A DNA stretch of 64,000 nt from NCBI RefSeq assembly GCF_001514145.1, contig NZ_KQ948658.1, forward strand, positions 610,616 to 674,615, read 5' to 3'. Positions 16,575 through 24,416 of this stretch are shown here, one piece after another. The position numbers were made by a program, and so were the translations under genes. How positions within the stretch are numbered: position 1 is the stretch's first letter; each line of letters begins with the position of its first letter. The notes under the pieces are model-generated. The model worked only from the letters and a program-made list of their open reading frames with translations. It had not been told where the DNA came from and did not search any database. Origin of the DNA: Streptomyces canus. Lineage in GTDB: Bacteria; Actinomycetota; Actinomycetes; Streptomycetales; Streptomycetaceae.

Positions 16575-17231
16575 TCAGTCAGGACCGCTCCAGTCGAAGG
16601 GGAAGTGCTTGCTCGACTTCCCCGAGCGTTCCCACGAGAAGCCGAACGCCTCGGCGCGATCGACGGTGGCCCGTCCCCAGGTGGCGACCTGGCCCGGCCC
16701 GACCTCGGCGCCCGGGGCATTATGAACCTGGACTCGTACGCCATCCGCTGACGTCGGGCCGGTGAGAGCCTCAGCGGTGGCCGTGACCCGGCCCGGAATC
16801 TCGGCTCGCCAGGTCGCGAGGTCCTCGTCGATCTCCACATGGATGGGGGCGATGTCCATGCCGCGCATCTCAGGGTGGAGCATCTCTCCGAACTGTGCGG
16901 GCCATCCGCCCGCCTCCCCACCGAAGATGGCCCCGAGCGCACCGCGTTGCTGCTCGTCGGCGCGCTCGTCGAGGAAGACCGCGGCGTACGCGTCGGTGTG
17001 CGTGCCGGCCCAGACGTTGCCGACGAAGGAGCCGAGCATCAGGACGTTGAGATCGTCGAGCCGCACGTCGCCGAAGCTTCCTTCCCGTATATGCCAGACC
17101 AGCACGCCCTCGCAGTCGCCGTACGTCGGGGGCTGTGCAAACGTGCAGGGGCACGGTATGGCGCACTTGCACACATCGAACCAATCACCGGCCAGGCGCC
17201 AATGTGTACCGGTGGTGACCTGCTCTGTCAT
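16575..17231 (-). CDS. DUF1326 domain protein
   Basis: A soluble protein of 218 residues with the DUF1326 N-terminal cysteine motif FDVCKCAIPCPCTFAQPPTY followed by GDCEG. It continues LMLGSFVGNVWAGTHTDAYAAVFLDERAD and PIHVEIDED. GGAGGGAAGCGAA before ATG 17231 fixes the start. Four closely spaced Cys suggest metal or cofactor handling; the family has no established function. It converges with DUF2182 across a 238-bp gap, so they are not one operon despite probably acting together. Confidence 0.88.
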   Translation of the reverse strand: MTEQVTTGTHWRLAGDWFDVCKCAIPCPCTFAQPPTYGDCEGVLVWHIREGSFGDVRLDDLNVLMLGSFVGNVWAGTHTDAYAAVFLDERADEQQRGALGAIFGGEAGGWPAQFGEMLHPEMRGMDIAPIHVEIDEDLATWRAEIPGRVTATAEALTGPTSADGVRVQVHNAPGAEVGPGQVATWGRATVDRAEAFGFSWERSGKSSKHFPFDWSGPD

Positions 17232-17707
17232 TTCGCTTCCCTCCTGCCGAGCTCCAGGGAGCTCACTCGGAGTGGCGAGAGACCGCGAGGTGGCCTCCTT
17301 TCCAGCTTGCACCTCAATTCCCGGCCGGCGAAACCCGACCACCGCGGAGCTCACGTTCAGGGGCACGAGAACTCACATGGGGTTACGGCCGATTATCGGG
17401 CAACGCCTGCGTTCAGCCGACGCTGACGCCGACAGCCGGCGGCTGTGCCGCTTGACGCTCTACCTGAGGCTTCCCCGAGTGCTGGGGGAGCCACGGCAAC
17501 GGTGTTGACGGGCGACAACCATCTCGCACCAAGCTCGCATTCCGTGTCTCGCCCATGGACCTCGTCGCCGAGAGCGGACAGCATGTTTCCGCGCGCCGGA
17601 ACGACGGCCGAGGAGATCGCGGCGGCCCGGCGGCGATGGCACATACGTACATGGACTACGTACTCCTACCGACGTGTCCCTGACATGCGTGCCGTTTCCT
17701 TGCATTC
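17232..17707. other. Intergenic region, no supported gene
   Basis: Both strands have only short frames without family features. ACGTAC occurs twice at about 17644-17660, separated by ATGGACT, shortly upstream of the small membrane protein gene and possibly in its promoter. Nothing else is recognised. Confidence 0.3.
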
Positions 17708-17938
17708 ATGACGACACCGAGCGTGAAAGCGCAGATGCCGAGGAGTGTCAGGCCGGCGTTGGTGGGGGTACGGGTCCAGGCCGTGCTGTCGCTGCTGATC
17801 GCCGGGGCGCTTCTGCTGAGCGGTGTGCTGGGCCTACTTCAGGGAGGCGGCGTCTCGGTTGCCCCGGGCATCGTCTTCGCCCTCGCCGTGCTGCGGGGCT
17901 TCAGCACCGTGGAAGCCAGGAACTGGTTCGACCGATGA
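17708..17938 (+). CDS. Small membrane protein
   Basis: A 76-residue protein with two probable membrane segments (VQAVLSLLIAGALLLSGVLGLL and VAPGIVFALAVLRGFSTV) and a short charged tail. No family is recognised. Its TGA overlaps the ATG of the following lipoprotein (ATGA), which supports a real coupled gene. No strong RBS precedes ATG 17708, so the start is less certain than the end. Confidence 0.55.
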   Translation: MTTPSVKAQMPRSVRPALVGVRVQAVLSLLIAGALLLSGVLGLLQGGGVSVAPGIVFALAVLRGFSTVEARNWFDR

Positions 17939-18807
17939 GGTACGTACCGGGGCGCATCCTCGGGCGGACGGACTCCGTCGTGCCTGTCGTCGCGGCCCTC
18001 GCCGTGGCCGTCCTGTTCACCGGGGGGTGTTCGAGCGCCCACGGCACCTCCCCTTCCGGGGATCCGTCCGAGAGCGCGACGGGGGTGTCCGGCTCGCCGA
18101 TCCCTTCGCCGACCCCGTCTCTCACTCCGCCGTATCCGACCGGGGCGTCCGGCTGCCACGACAACAAGGGGTGGACGGCCGAGGAATCCAGGGACTGGGT
18201 CCGGCGTGTCGTCGACACACCCAAGGAGAACTACAGGGGCGACGGGCTGAGGGTTGCCAGCATGCCGGGGTACAACGGCCCGCTCTGCCGGAAGATCACC
18301 GTGCAGGTCGAGTTCTGGAAGCTGGTGTACGGAGTCGCGAACGGCGATCGGCTCTCGGACGGGACTCGACCCGCCTACTACTTCGACATCCGCCGGGTGA
18401 AGCGCGTCGAACTCCATGCGGACGCGAGCGTCGAGCAGACGGTCGCCCTGCCTACGTCCCTCTACGCGACGGACCGCAGTCCCTGCGAGGGCGCCCTCGT
18501 CTCGATCACCGTGGGCAAGCCGCTGACGAGCAAGGAACTGCCCGAGGAGGTCGAGATCGAGGTCGGCGTCGGAGAGGACCGCTGGAGTCGCGGCACTGTG
18601 GACTTCCGGTCGAAACGGGTCGCCGACTTCGAACTGTCCCAGCCCTCGGCACCGCAGGTGTGCAGCCCGGACGGCAAGCCCACCGCCGACCCGGCCGATG
18701 TACCCACACCGGGCTCCCAGCCGACGGACTTCTACCCGACGGACCTCTACCCGACGCCCGACCGCAGCTTCGACATCGGCGACGTCCTCCGCTCTCCCAC
18801 GCCCTGA
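17935..18807 (+). CDS. Putative lipoprotein
   Basis: A 290-residue lipoprotein. The signal peptide ends in the lipobox LFTGGCSS, followed by a Ser/Pro linker, a globular part with CHDNKGWTAEESRDWVRRVVD, a mixed beta region, and a Pro-rich tail with repeated YPTDLYPT. At least four further Cys could form disulfides outside the cell. No family is recognised. It is translationally coupled to the small membrane protein upstream through ATGA. Confidence 0.75.
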   Translation: MRYVPGRILGRTDSVVPVVAALAVAVLFTGGCSSAHGTSPSGDPSESATGVSGSPIPSPTPSLTPPYPTGASGCHDNKGWTAEESRDWVRRVVDTPKENYRGDGLRVASMPGYNGPLCRKITVQVEFWKLVYGVANGDRLSDGTRPAYYFDIRRVKRVELHADASVEQTVALPTSLYATDRSPCEGALVSITVGKPLTSKELPEEVEIEVGVGEDRWSRGTVDFRSKRVADFELSQPSAPQVCSPDGKPTADPADVPTPGSQPTDFYPTDLYPTPDRSFDIGDVLRSPTP

Positions 18808-18914
18808 GCCGCTTCCGCGGGATCCGGGCGTGCACCGACCTCTTCACCACATCAACGGGCCCTGCCACAAGCCCAGTCCGGCAGGGCCACCCGACCTCAC
18901 CTTGGGGGAATCAC

Positions 18915-19775
18915 ATGCGTGTACGCACTGCGGCCACCGTCCTTTCCGGCGCCGTCGTACTCTCGGGGCTCGTTCTTCCGGGCGCCGCCCAGGCAGCGGA
19001 GCACCCTGGGGCGGCGACGGATCTCAGAGTCCTCGCCTCGCAGAGCGTCCGGCCGCAGGACGCGCTGGGCGGCACCACGTTCAAGAACGGAGTCGTCAAC
19101 AAGGGCAAGGACATCGTTCTCGGCGTAACGGGCAAGAAGGCCGTTCCCGTCACGTTCACCGCCTTCGACGAGGAAGGCGTAGCCATCACCCAGGCGTTCC
19201 TGTGGCAGGGCACCGACAGTTCGAGCACGGACACCATCACCGGCGGCCTGGAGTCGGACGACTACCCCACCTGCACGGAGACGCCGGTCCAGAACGGCTA
19301 CAGCTACAGCTGCAAGACGGTCTTCACCATCGACCCCGCGGTCGCCTTCAAGGACGGCAACGGCACCGCGGGGACCTGGAAACTCTTCCTGGGCGCCTAT
19401 GACCTCTACGCGAACGCCAGCTACGACGACGACGTCGCCAGGACCAAGATCAAGCGTGCCGCCAAGCTGACCGCCAACGCCTCCCCGGAGCCGGTGAAGA
19501 AGGGCAAGACCATCACGGTCACCGGCAAGCTGAGCCGCGCCAACTGGACCACGGGGAAGTACTCGGGATACACGAGCCAGCCGGTGAAGTTGCAGTTCCG
19601 CAAGAAGGGCAGCAACACCTACACCACCCTCAAGACGGTCAAGACCGGCAGCAACACCGGCGCCCTGAGCACCACCACCAAGGCCGGCTCCGACGGCTTC
19701 TACCGCTTCGTGTTCGCCGGCACCACCACGACCGGCTCGGCGACGGCGCCCGGCGACTTCGTCGACGTCAGGTAG
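18915..19775 (+). CDS. Secreted protein with C-terminal Ig-like/beta-sandwich repeat domain
   Basis: A 286-residue protein with a cleavable signal peptide (MRVRTAATVLSGAVVLSGLVLPGAAQA), a beta-rich N-terminal domain containing two likely disulfides, and a C-terminal domain beginning KLTANASPEPVKKGKTITVT. This continues with KLQFRKKGSNTYTTLKTVKT and DGFYRFVFAGTTTTGSATAPGDFVDVR. Streptomyces encodes many secreted proteins with this C-terminal module; their functions are unknown. GGGGGAA precedes ATG 18915. It appears to stand alone. Confidence 0.8.
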   Translation: MRVRTAATVLSGAVVLSGLVLPGAAQAAEHPGAATDLRVLASQSVRPQDALGGTTFKNGVVNKGKDIVLGVTGKKAVPVTFTAFDEEGVAITQAFLWQGTDSSSTDTITGGLESDDYPTCTETPVQNGYSYSCKTVFTIDPAVAFKDGNGTAGTWKLFLGAYDLYANASYDDDVARTKIKRAAKLTANASPEPVKKGKTITVTGKLSRANWTTGKYSGYTSQPVKLQFRKKGSNTYTTLKTVKTGSNTGALSTTTKAGSDGFYRFVFAGTTTTGSATAPGDFVDVR

Positions 19776-19860
19776 GCGGCTTCCCGGCCGAGACCGCGGT
19801 GGCCGGTTCGCAGAGGCTCACCGATCACCGCCGAGGGCACCTGGGCGCCCCGGTCCGGCC

Positions 19861-19882
19861 GGGTCCACCAGTCGGTGGACCC
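19861..19882. promoter_or_regulatory. Perfect 9-bp inverted repeat (terminator or operator)
   Basis: GGGTCCACC (19861-19869), AGTC loop, GGTGGACCC (19874-19882). It lies 86 bp after the secreted protein stop and 48 bp before the MMPL fragment. There is no T-run, so it may act as a GC-hairpin terminator for the first gene or as an operator for the second. Confidence 0.5.
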
Positions 19883-19930
19883 TAGGTTCAACCTGTCGAG
19901 GCTGTCGGCGCGAACCCGCCGCCGACCAGC

Positions 19931-20269
19931 ATGAACGACATGAAGAATCTCCCTGTACGCATGGCTCGTTGGAGCGCCGGACACCCGTGGCGCGCGATCG
20001 TCTGCTGGCTTCTGTTCGTGGCTCTCTGCCTCGGTGTGGGCATCACGGTCGGAGGCAACCCGGCCACCACGGAGGACTTCCGCATCGGTGAGGCGGGCCG
20101 GGCGGAGGCGATGGCCGCCGAGGGCGGACTGCAGCAGCGTCCCGTCGAACGCGTCCTGATCACCGCGCGGCCCGGGACCGGCACGCTCGACCTGACCGCG
20201 GCCGACGTCGCCGCCAAGGACGTCGCCGACCGGATGCGGGGGCTCAGCGGGGTCGCCGACTCGGCGTGA
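19931..20269 (+). pseudogene. Truncated MMPL family transporter (N-terminal fragment)
   Basis: A 112-residue frame holds only the beginning of an MMPL/RND transporter: MARWSAGHPWRAIVCWLLFV as helix 1, then the outside segment GGLQQRPVERVLITARPG and DVADRMRGLSGVADSA, where it stops. Complete proteins are about 700-800 residues, as at 43571 here. No continuation is seen in the 170 bp beyond the stop, so it is a remnant and not a simple frameshift. It converges on the TetR gene. Confidence 0.7.
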
Positions 20270-20446
20270 CAGGGCCATTGCCCACGTGATGTCGGGCGCC
20301 GGACGATAGCTCACCGCGACCGGTCCATGATGCTGAACGGCGGCGCCGCAGTCTCGCCTGAGGCTCCTGACGCCGAACCGGACCCCGACAACGCACCGAG
20401 ACGAGCGGGCGGCGGCCATCTGTTCGGGAGAGGCCGCCGGATGCTG

Positions 20447-21079
20447 CTACGGGTTCCGGTCGCCGACGGCAGGACCGCCCAGCAGATCCTCCAAGCCGGC
20501 TGACATCCCGGCCAGGAGATCACGCCGCGGGTCGATGAGCCACTGGAGTTGGAGGCCGTCCCACATCGCGACAAGGGCCGCCGCGATCAGCTCGGGGTGC
20601 CTGGGGTTCGAGATGCGACCCAGGTCCTGGTCCCTGCGTACCGCGGTGGTGAAAGCGGTGACGACCCGCTCGTACCTGTCACGGAACCACTCGTGCGCCG
20701 GGTGGTCGGGAGCCGAGGCCTCCGCGGCCATCAAGGCGAGGAGCCGCAGCATCTCCTGCCTTTCCAGGTTGCGGCGGACGTACCGCAGGACCGCGTAGGC
20801 CACACCCTTTCCCCGGCTGTCCGCCTCGAAGGAGTCGATGCTCGCGGAGTCCGCGTTCTCGAGGACGGCCACGAGGAGCGCGCTCTTGCTCGGAAAGTGG
20901 TGCACGACGCTGGTCAGGCTGAGGTCGAGCTGCTTGGCGATCTCCCTCAGGGACCCTCCACGGTAACCGCGAGCCGCGAACACGGCGGTCGCCGAGGCGA
21001 CGATCTCGGCCCTGCGCTGTGCGCTCTTGGCATACGGGCCTCGGCGAGTGGCCGGACGGGCCGCCGTCTTCTCGGTCAT
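20447..21079 (-). CDS. TetR family regulator, probable controller of the glucuronide locus
   Basis: A 210-residue TetR-type repressor with a helix-turn-helix near residues 25-65 (RRAEIVASATAVFAARGYRG, then SLREIAKQLDLSLTSVVHHF). The C-terminal ligand-binding helices include DGLQLQWLIDP. It is divergent from the ABC importer/beta-glucuronidase operon, with starts 175 bp apart. This resembles E. coli, where the TetR-family UidR controls uidA. ATG 21079 is chosen as the domain start; the open frame continues upstream without RBS. Confidence 0.88.
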   Translation of the reverse strand: MTEKTAARPATRRGPYAKSAQRRAEIVASATAVFAARGYRGGSLREIAKQLDLSLTSVVHHFPSKSALLVAVLENADSASIDSFEADSRGKGVAYAVLRYVRRNLERQEMLRLLALMAAEASAPDHPAHEWFRDRYERVVTAFTTAVRRDQDLGRISNPRHPELIAAALVAMWDGLQLQWLIDPRRDLLAGMSAGLEDLLGGPAVGDRNP

Positions 21080-21254
21080 ACCCCCAACCCTAAGCGGGCG
21101 GTGCGGGGCGGTGTCCGGCCGATAATCCGCCAACATCACCCCCGCCGAAAGTGTGGCACCTGTTCGGTTTTCGCTGTACGGTCTCGCTGACCCACACCAC
21201 GACGTGCGGTAGGGCCGCTCACGCATCCACCGGGTGGAGAGGAGACGGACAAGG

Positions 21255-22547
21255 ATGTCCACCTCACATTTGTCGAAAGCGATCATCGGCGGTCTGGCCG
21301 CCACACTGGTTCTGGCCGGTTGCGGCCGGTCCGACACACAAGGCAGTGGGGGCGCCAAGGGCGCTCCCGTCAGCGACTCACCTGCCAAGGGCGAGATCAA
21401 CGTCTGGGCCATGGGCACCGAGGGCGAGCGCCTGCCCGAGCTGGCCGCGCGCTTCCGGAAGGCCAACCCGGACGCGAAGGTGAAGGTCACGGCCATCCCG
21501 TGGCAGGACTACGCCAAGAAGGTCGAAACGGCGATCGCCTCCCAGGACACGCCGGACGCCACGCTCGTCGGATCCGCCGACCTGACGAACTTCGCCTCGA
21601 CGGGCGGACTCGAGCAGGTGCCGGCCGGTCTCGTCGACACCTCGTCCTTCTACCGAGGCGCCAATCAGAGCACCACTTACGACGGGGGCACGTACGGCGT
21701 CCCCTGGTATGTGGACACCCGCGTCCTGTTCTACCGCAAGGACCTGGCACAGGCTGCCGGAGTCTCCGCGCCGAAGACCTGGAAGGAGTACGGCCCGTTC
21801 CTCAAGGCCCTCCAGAAGCAGGGCGCGAAGTGGGGCCTGGCGCTGCCCACCGGCGTGGCGGCGAGCTGGCAGGGCGTCCTGCCCTTCATGTGGCAGGCCG
21901 GTGCGCATCTCATGAACGAGAACAGCACCGAGTTCACCTTCGACACACCCGAGGCGCTCAAGGGGCTGGAGTACTACCAGTCGTTCTTCACGTCGAAGAC
22001 CGCCACCCGCAACGGGGCGGTGAGTCTGGGGGAGATCGAGCCGCAGTTCGTCGCCGGTTCCACCGCCGCACTCGTCTCGGGCCCCTGGGAAACGGCGCTG
22101 CTGAAGGGGGCGGGCGGTGCGGACTTCGTCAAGGACAAGGTGGGGGTCGCCACGCTCCCGAAGGGAGCGACGTCCAACGCCAGCTTCATCGGCGGAGGGC
22201 ACTGGGCGGTGTTCAAGAACGCGAAGAACCGCGACGGCGCCTGGAAGTTCATCCGGTGGCTCTCCCGGCCCGACATCCAGCAGGACTGGTACGAACAGTC
22301 CGGAGACCTTCCCGCCGTCCAGGCGGCCTGGGACGAGGGGAAGCTCAAGTCGGACCCGACGCTGGCCGTCTTCCGATCCCAGCTCCGGACCGCGCTGCCC
22401 GGCCCGACCGTCACCACCTGGAAGCAGGTCTCAGCGGTCCTCGATGCCGAGATCGAGAAGGTGGCCAAGGGGGTCTCGTCACCGAAGGCGGCCCTGGAAC
22501 GGATCCAGGCGAAAGCGTCCGCGATCGGAACGGGGCCGACTCGATGA
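21255..22547 (+). CDS. ABC transporter sugar (probable glucuronide) substrate-binding lipoprotein
   Basis: A 430-residue solute-binding protein of the sugar (CUT1) type. The signal peptide ends in LVLAGC, then INVWAMGTEGERLPELAARFRKANPDAKVKV, the ligand-cleft region PWYVDTRVLFYRKDLAQAAG, and FIGGGHWAVFKNAKNRDGAWKFI. GGACAAGG precedes ATG 21255. It is coupled to the first permease by ATGA. The downstream beta-glucuronidase suggests uronide oligosaccharides or glucuronides as cargo; that is inferred. Confidence 0.92.
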   Translation: MSTSHLSKAIIGGLAATLVLAGCGRSDTQGSGGAKGAPVSDSPAKGEINVWAMGTEGERLPELAARFRKANPDAKVKVTAIPWQDYAKKVETAIASQDTPDATLVGSADLTNFASTGGLEQVPAGLVDTSSFYRGANQSTTYDGGTYGVPWYVDTRVLFYRKDLAQAAGVSAPKTWKEYGPFLKALQKQGAKWGLALPTGVAASWQGVLPFMWQAGAHLMNENSTEFTFDTPEALKGLEYYQSFFTSKTATRNGAVSLGEIEPQFVAGSTAALVSGPWETALLKGAGGADFVKDKVGVATLPKGATSNASFIGGGHWAVFKNAKNRDGAWKFIRWLSRPDIQQDWYEQSGDLPAVQAAWDEGKLKSDPTLAVFRSQLRTALPGPTVTTWKQVSAVLDAEIEKVAKGVSSPKAALERIQAKASAIGTGPTR

Positions 22548-23497
22548 CCACGGCGACCTCCCTGAAACCCGTACGCGAGAAGTCCTCCACCAGGCAGCCG
22601 GCTCAAAGGTCGAGGCACGGTTCCGGACGCCTGCGGCGCACAGTGGTCGCCTGGGCCTTCTGCTCACCCTTCGTCCTGCTGTTCGCCACGTTCGGCATCT
22701 GGCCGGTCTTCTCGTCACTGTCGATGAGCGTCACCGACATCACCAGCAGGGACGTGCGGACGCCCTTCAGCGTCAACTTCGTCGGCCTGGAGAACTACAC
22801 CGCGCTCTTCGACGATCCCACCTTCGTCCGCGCCGCTTTGAACACGCTCTATTTCGTCGCCGTCGGTATACCGCTGACGATGGTGCTCTCCCTCGCCGTC
22901 GCCGTCGCACTCAACTCCGGGATCCAGCGCGCGAAGGGCCTCTTCCGGGTCGCCTACTTCGCTCCGGTCGTGACGAGCATCGTGGCGGTGGCGGTCGTGT
23001 GGAGGTACCTCTACAAGCCCGACGGGATGATCAACTCGGTCCTGTCCGTCGTGGGGATCTCGGGGCCGGACTGGCTGAACGATCCCACCTGGTCCATGCC
23101 CGCCCTCATACTGATGGCCGTCTGGCGGCACTTCGGCATCCCCATGGTGATCTTCCTGGCGGGACTGCAGTCGATACCGCCCGAACTGCACGAGGCGGCC
23201 GTCGTGGACGGCGCGTCCCGCTGGCGGGCCTTCCGCAGTGTGACCTTGCCGCTGCTGCGGCCCACCACGCTGGTGGTCGCCATCCTGCTCAGCGTCAGCT
23301 ACCTCCAGTTCTTCGAGGAACCGTTCGTCATGACGAGCGGCGGCCCCTTGGACAGCACGACGTCGATCAGCTACTACGCCTACCAGCAATTCGGCTTCGG
23401 GAACTACGGACTGGCGTCCGCCGCGTCCTATGTGCTGGTCACCGCGATCGCCCTGCTGAGCCTTCTTCAGTTCCGCATCTTCCGAGCGAGGGCCTGA
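22544..23497 (+). CDS. ABC sugar transporter permease, MalF-like
   Basis: A 317-residue inner-membrane permease with six predicted helices and the ATPase-contact EAA loop (ELHEAAVVDGASRWRAFRSVTLPLLRP) near residues 218-244. ATG 22544 overlaps the binding-protein stop. It pairs with the next permease. No ATPase gene follows; in Streptomyces such CUT1 systems typically use the shared ATPase MsiK. Confidence 0.92.
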   Translation: MTTATSLKPVREKSSTRQPAQRSRHGSGRLRRTVVAWAFCSPFVLLFATFGIWPVFSSLSMSVTDITSRDVRTPFSVNFVGLENYTALFDDPTFVRAALNTLYFVAVGIPLTMVLSLAVAVALNSGIQRAKGLFRVAYFAPVVTSIVAVAVVWRYLYKPDGMINSVLSVVGISGPDWLNDPTWSMPALILMAVWRHFGIPMVIFLAGLQSIPPELHEAAVVDGASRWRAFRSVTLPLLRPTTLVVAILLSVSYLQFFEEPFVMTSGGPLDSTTSISYYAYQQFGFGNYGLASAASYVLVTAIALLSLLQFRIFRARA

Positions 23498-23498
23498 C

Positions 23499-24374
23499 AT
23501 GACCGCCACCACCACAACGACGGGAGCGGCGTTCGGCGACCGGCGTCCGTCCCGGCGGGTCCCCACCGCTCGTCTCGTTCTCTACGGCGCCCTCGTGCTC
23601 GGACTGCTCGCGACGCTGGCGCCTTTCGCCTGGATGTTCCTCGGCTCGGTGAAACCGACGGGCGAGATCGTCGCCCATCCGAGTTCCTGGCTTCCCCGGT
23701 CCCCGACCTTCGCCAACTTCGAACAACTGCTGTCCAAGCAGAACTTCGGACTGTACTTCCTGAACAGCACGGTCGTCGCGGTGGCTTGTGTGCTGGGAAA
23801 CCTGCTGTTCTGCTCGATGGCCGGATACGCCTTCGCGAAGATCGAGTTCGCGGGGAAGCGTCTGCTCTTCGGCCTGGTCCTCACCATGCTGATCATCCCC
23901 GGCGTCACGACCTTCGTCCCGCTGTTCGTGCTCGTCAGCAACATGGGCCTGGGCAACTCCTACCTCGGGCTCATCCTGCCCTTCCTCGTGACACCGTTCG
24001 GCGTGTTCATCATGCGGCAGTTCATCCGGGACATCCCCGACGCCCTCGTCGAGGCGGCGCGCCTCGACGGTGCGGGCGAATCCCGGATCTTCCTCAGGGT
24101 GATCCTGCCGTTGACACGGCCGGCGCTGGCGACACTGGCGATCCTCACCTTCCTCGCGCAGTGGAACAACTTCCTGTGGCCGCTCGTCATCGCGCAGACC
24201 GAGGACCACTACACGCTGCCCGTCGCCCTCGCCCTGTTCTCCACGGGAGCCAACGGCACCAACTACGGCCTGCTGCTGGCCGGGGCGGTCACGGTCGTCA
24301 CACCGATCATCCTGCTCTTCCTCGCCCTGCAACGGACCTTCATCCAGGGCATCGCCAACACCGGCATCAAGTAG
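23499..24374 (+). CDS. ABC sugar transporter permease, MalG-like
   Basis: A 291-residue permease with the EAA loop ALVEAARLDGAGESRIFLRVILPLTRPALAT and the conserved FLAQWNNFLWPLVI segment. It starts one base after the previous stop, so both permeases are made from one message. It forms the heterodimeric channel with the product of 22544-23497. Confidence 0.92.
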   Translation: MTATTTTTGAAFGDRRPSRRVPTARLVLYGALVLGLLATLAPFAWMFLGSVKPTGEIVAHPSSWLPRSPTFANFEQLLSKQNFGLYFLNSTVVAVACVLGNLLFCSMAGYAFAKIEFAGKRLLFGLVLTMLIIPGVTTFVPLFVLVSNMGLGNSYLGLILPFLVTPFGVFIMRQFIRDIPDALVEAARLDGAGESRIFLRVILPLTRPALATLAILTFLAQWNNFLWPLVIAQTEDHYTLPVALALFSTGANGTNYGLLLAGAVTVVTPIILLFLALQRTFIQGIANTGIK

Positions 24375-24416
24375 ACCGCCGCGTCGACAGACGCACACAG
24401 AACAGGAGAACCAACC

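Noticed and set aside
21080..21254. TetR operator in the glucuronide divergent region
   Set aside because: Only 5-bp arms (CCGAA...TTCGG) could be found; not strong enough to call an operator.
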